Shown here one piece after another: positions 56,953-64,000 of a stretch of 64,000 bases of DNA. Where the stretch lies: the NCBI GenBank assembly GCA_963691655.1, contig OY829326.1, forward strand, positions 85,553,235 through 85,617,234, in the 5' to 3' direction. This stretch comes from Toxonevra muliebris. Lineage: Eukaryota > Arthropoda > Insecta > Diptera > Pallopteridae. The notes under the pieces were generated by a model. It did no database searches. It was not told the origin of the DNA and saw nothing but the letters and a program-made list of their open reading frames with translations. Positions within the stretch are counted from its first letter, which is position 1. Every line of letters starts with the position of its first letter. Both the position numbers and the translations under genes were made by a program.

Positions 56953-58494
56953 TTATCGATTTTGAGAAGAGTTTGATGTTAGATTTATTAATAGATTTGT
57001 CATGGTGGTAAGTTGCTGCATTATCTGCTGTAGCAATGCCATCATTTCACGCATATCAGGTAAATTGTTTTGAGGTTGGAGAACATTTGGTGCAGATTCA
57101 TTTTGATTTGGATTGTCTCTGACGGTCTGAGCGTATGATACGGTTTGTTGTACTTTTGAATGCTGCTGATTATTTGCTGTTTCAGTCTGTGGGGCTATTA
57201 CTACTTGTTTTCTTAAAGAAGGGTATTTTAATTGTTTTAAGTTTTTATACACAGCACACCCTTTGTAATTTGCGGGATGATTTCCATCACAGAGAACACA
57301 TTTTACATCTTCGGATCTACTATTTCTTGGACAATTGACTGAAGAGTGGCTTTCAGCACATTTAACGCACCTGGGCTTACGTCTGCAATATGCCCTTGTA
57401 TGGCCATATTGCTGGCAATTCGTGCATTGCGGTAACTCGCGCTTTGGACGAAATATCAAATCAAATACTATTCTGCTATGTAATAAATTTTTAACATCAT
57501 ATATTTGTTTGTTGTTACTTTTGGGTTCCAACTCAAATTAAAATAAGAGAAGTGGTTCTTTGTTTTATATTCCAAATATTGGAGACTATATGGCCGAGAT
57601 CGCAGAGCTCATTTTTAATATCATCCAATGCTGTGGAAGGATGAATATTTTTTAATATAACCTTGAAACATCTTTGTTGTTTTGGCTTATAAGTATAAAA
57701 TTCGGTATCTTTTAGTTCCAATTGTTTTACTATTGCCGCATAGGCTTCCGACGTTTGCGTTTGTATTTTAACCCGATCACCACTAATTACTGCCCTTCTA
57801 TGTGATCATGTAACAATTTTTAAAGAGGTTGAATATTAGCGACCTTGTCAACAAATATCGGAGGCGGTTTATAGATCTTTTCCCTAGGGACAGAGTTACT
57901 TGGGTTTAGTTCATCTTCTACTTCAAGAATTTCATATCTATTAGGTGTACGTTCTGGGTTACCAAGCCAGTAAGAGCTTAGCTTTGTTTGTTTTGTACTT
58001 TTTGGTGCATTACAGGGACTATCACGCCTTCTTTTTTGGGACGATATCTCAACCCAGCCCTCGTTAAGTTCAATTTTTTTTGTAGACATTTTAGTACTAT
58101 TAACTGAAACTATGTTACTTGCCTTTTCAATGTTGTGCTGGTTTGGTAAAAGTTCACTTAGTGAGGAGCTTCGTTTTCACTCTATTGTCTTAAATTTTTT
58201 ATAGGTCTTGTTAATAGCACTCTGCTGTTGTTGTTCATTTTGCGTTATTGCTTCTCACCATGTTGTTGTTGATGATGTTTGTGCTGCTTGAATCAACTGC
58301 TGTTGATGTTGCAGTTGCGGATGCTCTTGTTGGTGCCACTGTTGCTTCTGTGGCTGTTGTAGTAGCTGATGATCTTGTTGTTGTTTTCGCTGTTGCTGCT
58401 GATGCGCTGCAACTACCACAGTTGCTGTTGCTGTTGATTTATTTGGCGATGTATTTTCGCTGGTCCCTGACTTGGGCGAATGTTGGACGCTCAT
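56953..58494 (-). pseudogene. Jockey-type LINE ORF1 (Gag-like, zinc knuckles, polyQ start)
   Basis: The frame opens at 58494 with MSVQHSPKSGTSENTSPNKS followed by a glutamine-rich run encoded by CAG/CAA repeats, then stops near 58255. It resumes at 58089 with MSTKKIELNEGWVEISSQKR and RTPNRYEILEVEDE, typical of Jockey Gag. A nucleic-acid-binding region follows at 57721 (CFKVILKNIHPSTALDDIKN, the PRE_C2HC type). At 57531-56953 are three Cys-His knuckles, including CTNCQQYGHTRAYC, CVKCAESHSSVNC and CVLCDGNHPANYKGC, then a Gln/Asn-rich end. ORF1 packages the element RNA. In-frame stops and shifts make this copy defective. Confidence 0.83.
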
Positions 58495-59362
58495 GGCCCG
58501 CTACTGTGTGTTGTACTAATTTATACTAAGTTCGTACACAAACCTAATACCGATGACAGCTCACACAGCTGATCGTATTTGTACTTCGCGTTTGAGTGGA
58601 ATTAAAATAAATATTGCGGAACGGAAATATTGCGCGTCCAGGCTAACGGTCCCGAATAGAGCTCAATCGAGACATTAAACCATCGCACATTACCTCAAGA
58701 ACAAATTCGTTTTTAGTATGCAGAACTAGTATACAAAATTGTTGAGAGATGTTGTAAATATCTTATTGCAGAAGAAAAAAAAATGTTATTCAAGATGGCG
58801 GCGGCAGAGGACATCTCCAAAAAAGTTAATTTTTGGTGGTAGGATGGTTTCAGTGCTTCCTAATATTGTAAAAACAAAAGCATAAACTAAAGATTTTGCT
58901 TGCTAGACATTTCTCTATAAGTGGATCCACAAAAAAGTGAAACTTTCCTCTGTGAGTAACGATTTTGAAGCCAAATAATTGTTCTCTTTCTCGAAAACTT
59001 GTTGAAAATTAGTTCTCATTTTTGGTACACCAAGGCACAATTATATGTATAGCATTTGTTTAATTTCGAAATTTTCACTAATATTTTAGAAGAGTATGGT
59101 ATTCTTGAAACTAAAGAACCAAAAAATCAAAACCAAAATTAATCGATGTTTTTAAATTTTAAACTGGAATATCCCCTCAATGAATCGCTTCGGATATTTT
59201 TAAGTTCTTCTGAAGAAAGTTCCTAAAGCAGTTATGAATCAAAAATTAATTTTCAAATAAAATAAACATAATATTTTGTTATTATATTAAATTTTAAATT
59301 ATTGTAAGATTTCCCAAAAATTTTAAATATTTGAATATGAAGCATTTAAAAAGATTGAACAC
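58495..59362. other. Probable Jockey 5' UTR and AT-rich intron 3 sequence
   Basis: The first 150 bp or so, right of the ORF1 start, is GC-richer (TAATACCGATGACAGCTCAC) and may be the element's 5' UTR, which in Jockey carries the internal promoter. The remainder shows nothing recognisable. Confidence 0.35.
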
Positions 59363-59374
59363 TAAGGTTGAGTA

Positions 59375-59709
59375 GCTAGACGACCTCGATAGTCTAATAG
59401 GTAGTGCACTAGACTTTCATCCGGGAGGTTCGAGTTCGATTCCCCTCTTCGTCTGGTGGTTAATTTTCGTAACTTTCTTATATTCACTATCAATATGATA
59501 TGATATGATTCACTATCAAGATGGTGTATGAGAATTATAAGATAGTGTACAAGTACACACATTGGTTGGTAATGGCAAAACCACCAAGCCGATAAAAAAT
59601 TGTCACACCGCCGTTCGGAATCGGCGTTAAAATGTAGGTCCAACTATGTGGTATCACAATGGACCGTTCAGGCCTAAGTGTGTCTCTCGACAGCCACTTC
59701 AACCTAACC
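59375..59709 (+). mobile_element. Intact 335-bp tRNA-derived SINE with 12-bp target duplication
   Basis: Perfect 12-bp repeats TAAGGTTGAGTA flank the element (59363-59374 and 59710-59721). Its head is tRNA-like: the acceptor half AGACGA pairs with TCGTCT about 75 bp later. GATAGTCTAATAGGTAGTGC is an A-box region and GGTTCGAGTTCGATTCCCC a strong B box, so it should carry an RNA polymerase III promoter. The anticodon region (GACTTTCATCC) resembles tRNA-Glu. A body of about 180 bp follows. The tail TATGTGGTATCACAATGGAC ... CCACTTCAACCTAACC matches the 3' ends of the I/LOA-type LINEs in this window. It encodes no protein. Confidence 0.88.
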
Positions 59710-59721
59710 TAAGGTTGAGTA

Positions 59722-60167
59722 ATAATTTTATCACTATAACTCGGTGTTCTTTAAAAAATAAAAAAATTCTAATTTTTTGTTTTTATTTTTAGCAAAGAGA
59801 TATTCTAAAAAAAAGCAAATTTTGTACAGTTTTTTTTTTTTAAATTTTAACAAACAAATCAAATGCACTTTAAAACTAAATAAATTCATCTAAGAATCTC
59901 GATTTTTTAAAAAACTGTAGGGTTTGCGAAAACACAGATTATATTTTTGGAATTAGTGTGCCATTGTCTATTAAAAAACCATATTTCATTCATTTCTGGA
60001 CAAAACCCTATTTTTGCCCATCATTTATATGGAGACGCGGCCGTCTGATCTACCCGTCTTTATACTTATACTTCACACTGTTGTTGTGATGACTACATTC
60101 ATACGTTCTCTAAGCCTGTTATATACATTATTTAAAATAAATATATTTCTTATTACGTAATTTTCAG
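59722..60167. other. End of S1P intron 3, AT-rich
   Basis: No feature is recognised apart from the polypyrimidine-poor acceptor TACGTAATTTTCAG at 60154-60167. Confidence 0.4.
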
Positions 60168-60910
60168 TTGTAAATGAAAGAGGTTGTGATTTTGAAGGAG
60201 TTGCTCAAGGACATATTAGTCTAGTGGTTCAGAATCCATCAACATTAAAAAATGGGGATCCAACGAACAGTACAATTTATTTTCCGATTACCGTAACGAT
60301 AATTCCAAAACCTCCCAGGCACAAACGAATCCTATGGGACCAATACCATAGCTTGAGATATCCTCCAGGCTACATTCCACGTGATAATTTGAAAATGAAA
60401 TCGGACCCGTTGGATTGGAGAGCTGATCATATACATACAAACTTTCGAGACATGTATAATCATCTTCGTAATTCTGGTTATTATATTGATATATTACGAA
60501 TGCCATACACATGTTTTAATGCTTCGGAGTATGGAACGCTTTTAATTGTGGACCCAGAAGAAGAATTCTTTGATGAAGAAATGTTTAAGCTTCATAATGA
60601 TGTTTATGATTCTGGACTTAGCATCATCGTGTTTTCCGATTGGTACAATACAACAGTTATGAAAAAAATTAAGTTTTTTGATGAAAATACCAGACAATGG
60701 TGGATTCCTGATACTGGCGGTGCGAATATACCTGCTCTAAATGACCTACTAAATCCATTCGGAATCGGGTTAAGCGACTTTGTGGCTGAAGGGCATTTTA
60801 GACTAGGAGATCATGGAATGTATTTCGCTAGTGGTTCAACTATTGCAAAAGTTCCCGAAAACTCTGACAATATCATTATTGGAGCAGAACTCAATGATCA
60901 AGGAACAGAG
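60168..60910 (+). CDS. S1P: S1P (MBTPS1) exon 4: post-catalytic lumenal region
   Basis: The exon starts after ATTTTCAG. The split codon G|TT at the exon 3/4 junction encodes Val. The exon gives residues 532 to about 779 ([20 protein letters not shown]). It matches human S1P nearly throughout (from memory): [74 protein letters not shown] and [15 protein letters not shown]. This part supports folding of the lumenal domain and does not contain catalytic residues. The donor is GAG|GTAATT after 60910 (phase 0). The next exon, expected to begin V-L, was not found before 64000, so the remaining lumenal residues, transmembrane helix and cytosolic tail (about 270 residues in human) lie outside. Confidence 0.95.
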
Positions 60911-61640
60911 GTAATTCAAAATTGCATTCTGTGTTTTTTTTTTCAGGGAATTTACTGTTATAGCCCTTGAATGAAAAAAATGTAAAACAACAATTATTGG
61001 TAACTTAATTTTTTTAAGTTTTTTTATTTCATAAAAAATATTTTTCAAGTTGCCCAGTAACTGTTATTGGCGCCTTACAATTTTTTTTCGTTTGCTCATA
61101 ACTTTGATGCATAACAATAACTTTTTGAGTTATATTTGACAGGCTTGATGAGCATTTTTAGTCAAAGTAACAACAAAGTATATAGATGCGAATCACACGG
61201 CAAATCACAGTGTTTTTTTTTTAACGATTTTTTATTGCCCAAAAAATTTAATTATTTGCATATCAACGAGGTTACATTACATGAAAGTGTTATCCTAACA
61301 TACTTAAGTAATTATCTAGGAGCTTAAATTTTATTATTTTAATTTTTGTTTCTGCTAAGACGAACTTAGAGAAAGTGACAATAATATTATTATATCAGTT
61401 TGCTTGTTATGCAGTTATGCAAGTATTTTCCCAAAAAGGGCTGAAAAGGAAATAACATTTTAAGTTTTTGACTAGAAAAAAAATCGATGGTTTAAAGCAC
61501 AATCATTGCAGTTCCACCCCCCGAACACGAATTACAAAGACAAAAATTATCGTCTTTAGTAGACGAACATTTTAGAACTCCAACTCAGCAAGGAAAAATC
61601 AACATACAATGGTTGTGCCTTGCACCATCGAAATAGAGTT
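60911..61640. other. S1P intron 4 (start), AT-rich
   Basis: No coding match to S1P or other feature is seen. The intron must extend at least to the window end. Confidence 0.45.
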
Positions 61641-64000
61641 TTATATATTATTGTACTATACTAGATTATGTTGATGGATGTCATAGCTGTTATAACGTCT
61701 ATGATAATACAAAAGTTTTGCATCGTGGTGCAATTGTCCGCTGTTATTCAGTGTTTTTAAGTACAAAGGTGATAGATACCTCTCGGTGAGCGAGAAAACT
61801 ATTCCATTTTGTTTTAATATGTATCTTTTTATTAGATCGTTATCGCAGAAGGACATTCCATCAACAAATCGTATGGCTGAGTCAGTGAGGAAGCAATCTA
61901 TACGTTTCACTTTACATTTATTGTACAAATACTTGTTTGAAAATCTTTTACGAAAAGTACCACCACCACGGAGGGGCCTGCGGTTAATACCGGTGCAGGC
62001 TCTAAGAATATAACGCTCAAAAATACGCAACCGTTTCATTTGGTTGGAAGATATGTTAAACCATATGGGAAAACCATACGCGATAATAGATCTGATTATT
62101 TGTTTATAAATATTAAGTTTTATTTTGCGACTAAGGTCCCTTGCTCTTTTTAGTAAATTTGAGTAACAAAAGAGCATCTTTTTTGCTTTGCTAATTACAT
62201 AGTCAATATGTTTTATAAAAGTGAATTTGCCATCTAGCACAACACCTAAATATTTTATTTGTTCCTTAAACTTTATTGTTTCGTTATTTACCTTAGTTCA
62301 GGGACAAATTTGCGGGCATTTGGAAATAGGTTTTTGCGAAGGCCTTTAAACACCGTGTACTCGCATTTAACGGTGTTTATTTTTAACTTCCATTTTTTGA
62401 AATATTTCGTTAAGTTACCCAGATATTCGTTTAACATCTCATTTGCTTTTTTTATACGTTGCTGCTAGCCCAGTACAAGAATATCGTCGGCGTATATAAG
62501 AGTAATTATGTCAGGACAAGTAGAGTCTAGTCCACTAGGAGGGTCTGGGATATCTGCGAGAAATATATTGTAAAGTATAGTTCCAAGCAGCGAGCCCTGT
62601 GGCACACCAGCTACAATTTGCCTTAATATTGAGTCATCTGTTTGACTTGTAACAAAAAAGGAACGAGTGGTTAAGTAATCTAGTAAAATACGGCAGATAT
62701 GTTCATCGAAATTAAATTTTTTATATATTTTTGTAAATGATTCCATCAATCCACACTAATCGAATGCCTTTTCAAAAACCAGACTAACCGCAATTATGGC
62801 ATGACGGCGATTTAGATTGGTGCAAACAAAGTCTGAGAGGAGGCTTAGTTCATGGTTTGTTGAGTGTCGCGAGCGAAAGCCAAACTGGAAGGATTTTAGT
62901 GTATCGTGACTTTCAGCATGATCTTTAGTTTTTTCAATTAAGAATTGCTCAAATAGTTTGCTGATATTTGACAGCAGCGATATTGGGCGATAGCTGTTCA
63001 AATTGTTAGGGTTAGCGTTTGGCTTAGGAACTGCGATAATTTTTGCACATTTCCATAACTTTGGGAAATATCCTATATTATAGGAGTGGTTAAATAAAAT
63101 TGTGAGAAAGCGTCAAAAAAAACGGCAGTGTTTTCTTTAGTAGAAAGTTTGACATTCCGTCTTCGCCATAACTCTTCTTATTGTTTTTCAATAGTATTGA
63201 GACGGTTGCTATTACTTATATTCGATACGCCATCGGCAGTTAAATCATTTCTGAAGATAATAATTGGGAGTTAAGTTCGGGTCAGATCAGCTATAGAATC
63301 TGCCACCAAATTTGTAAACCTGGCAAAACCACGGTGCAGTCCTTGTCGATGTACTTTTTCAAATATACACGCTAATGCATTAGCCTTTTCAAAATTACTT
63401 CGTAAAATATAATTGTTGTTGCTATCTATCACACTATGGGGCGGAAAATCAATTGCATTGTTATTGGTAAATGTTAAATCAGGAATTTGTGTCCTACGAT
63501 TTAGCCCACATAGGTTTTTAATTTTTTTGTACGTTTTGTTATCCATACGGATGTTAGCAAAGTATTTTGACCAATAGTCATCTTCCACCAGTCTAATGTT
63601 ATCTTGAATGATTTTGCTGAGATTGCGTATAATTGCTGTAAGGGTACATTTACGCTGTGGGTCAACACATCGAGTAGCCTTTCGTCTGAGTCTTTTTTTT
63701 TCTTTGATATATTCCAGGATATTATTTGGCAAATTTATGAGACCACGATTTCGAATAGATACATTTGGTATGGCCCCCGAATTGATTGCCGTTTCAATGG
63801 CTGTGTTTAGACAGAGCACACAATTATCGATTTCAGCTTCTGTAAAATTACGATCATTTGGTATATAATGTGACTCTAAACTATCTGAAAGTACTTGATT
63901 GAACAGTTTGGCATCTAATTTGTCATAATTGTAAACTTCAGTTAGCGGGCAACTGAGTACATCATGATTCGTTGCAATATATAGCTCAACTGCACTATGA
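61641..64000 (-). mobile_element. Jockey-like LINE ORF2, RT to C-terminus, running off the right edge
   Basis: From 64000 leftward the frame is open and reads SAVELYIATNHDVLSCPLTE in the endonuclease-RT linker, continuing to 63271 (EYIKEKKRLRRKATR, VEDDYWSKYFANIR). After frameshifts, RT follows: SYRPISLLSNISKLFEQFLI near 62990, FQFGFRSRHSTNHELSLLSD, the palm start FEKAFD near 62760, AGVPQGSLLGTILYNIFLAD near 62600, and IYADDILVLG at 62492-62465 with intact catalytic YADD. A gap of about 220 bp separates this from the thumb and C-terminal region at 62240-61656 (MLDGKFTFIKHIDYVISKAK, YGFPIWFNISSNQMKRL). No RNase H is seen. At least three frame breaks make it inactive. It lies antisense in S1P intron 4. 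Confidence 0.82.

Noticed and set aside
58255..58494. Glutamine-rich protein as a host gene (for example a transcription factor)
   Set aside because: Its position and orientation directly upstream of Jockey Gag sequence make it the start of ORF1 of that element. The CAG run ends at a stop.
59375..59455. Functional tRNA-Glu gene
   Set aside because: The acceptor stem and B box are good, but the anticodon arm is poor and the segment is joined to a SINE body and tail inside a 12-bp target duplication.
1..64000. CRISPR array, bacterial operon or integrated symbiont DNA
   Set aside because: No regularly spaced short repeats, no dense ORF packing and no ribosome-binding sites were seen. The content is eukaryotic throughout.

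Overview
The window is AT-rich nuclear DNA from an insect, most likely a higher (brachyceran) fly. The evidence is two animal genes with GT-AG introns set in a large excess of insect-type transposable-element debris (I/LOA- and Jockey-type LINEs, BEL/Pao, several Tc1/mariner lineages, PIF/Harbinger, hAT-like and Transib-like elements). A tephritid would fit, but that is a guess. No bacterial genes, CRISPR array, rRNA or intact tRNA gene was seen.

Two host genes are visible. On the minus strand near the left edge (3322-3743) is one exon of Hip1/Sla2, encoding part of the ANTH domain of the clathrin adaptor. On the plus strand is the 5' three quarters of S1P (MBTPS1), the Golgi subtilisin-like protease that makes the first cut in SREBP and ATF6. 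Its four visible exons are 32795-33013, 33091-33612, 42382-43234 and 60168-60910. The splice phases agree at every junction and together encode about 779 residues. All four catalytic-site residues are present with exactly the spacing I recall for the human enzyme. The remaining exons, expected to encode the rest of the lumenal domain and the membrane anchor, lie beyond 64000. A DRE-type TATCGATA site and two short overlapping upstream ORFs precede the S1P start codon.

Almost everything else is transposon material. From 0.5 to 16 kb lie four plus-strand retroelement wrecks: an endonuclease fragment, two long I/LOA-type LINEs with RNase H tails and a BEL/Pao pol remnant, followed by a third RNase H tail. 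From 16.6 to 25 kb is a set of cleanly dated insertions. A TA-flanked 1.8 kb element sits in an older repeat and itself carries a 62-bp LINE/SINE tail insertion. A SINE is split by a hAT-like element (8-bp target duplication) and by a Transib-like element (5-bp CGCCG duplication, CACAGTG ends). From 25 to 32 kb are mostly AT-rich DNA, a hairpin and two Tc1/mariner remnants.

S1P intron 2 (8.8 kb) holds a tRNA-like fragment, a 1.56 kb foldback element, a second long inverted repeat, a minus-strand LINE carrying a TTA-flanked MITE, and a PIF/Harbinger transposase remnant. S1P intron 3 (16.9 kb) holds several Tc1/mariner remnants, pieces of a multicopy transposon-like protein, a 1.5 kb element with repeated CCTAAGTYCGGACAC motifs, a largely complete but broken Jockey element on the minus strand, and an intact 335-bp SINE with a 12-bp target duplication. 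Downstream of exon 4 another minus-strand Jockey-like LINE runs off the right edge.

A recurring theme is one 3' tail (TGGTATCACAATGG ... CCAACCTAACC) shared by the SINE copies and the I/LOA-type LINEs, which suggests a LINE/SINE partnership. No wholly new system is claimed. The strongest unusual signals are the nested SINE insertions, the RSS-like Transib ends and the SINE/LINE tail family.
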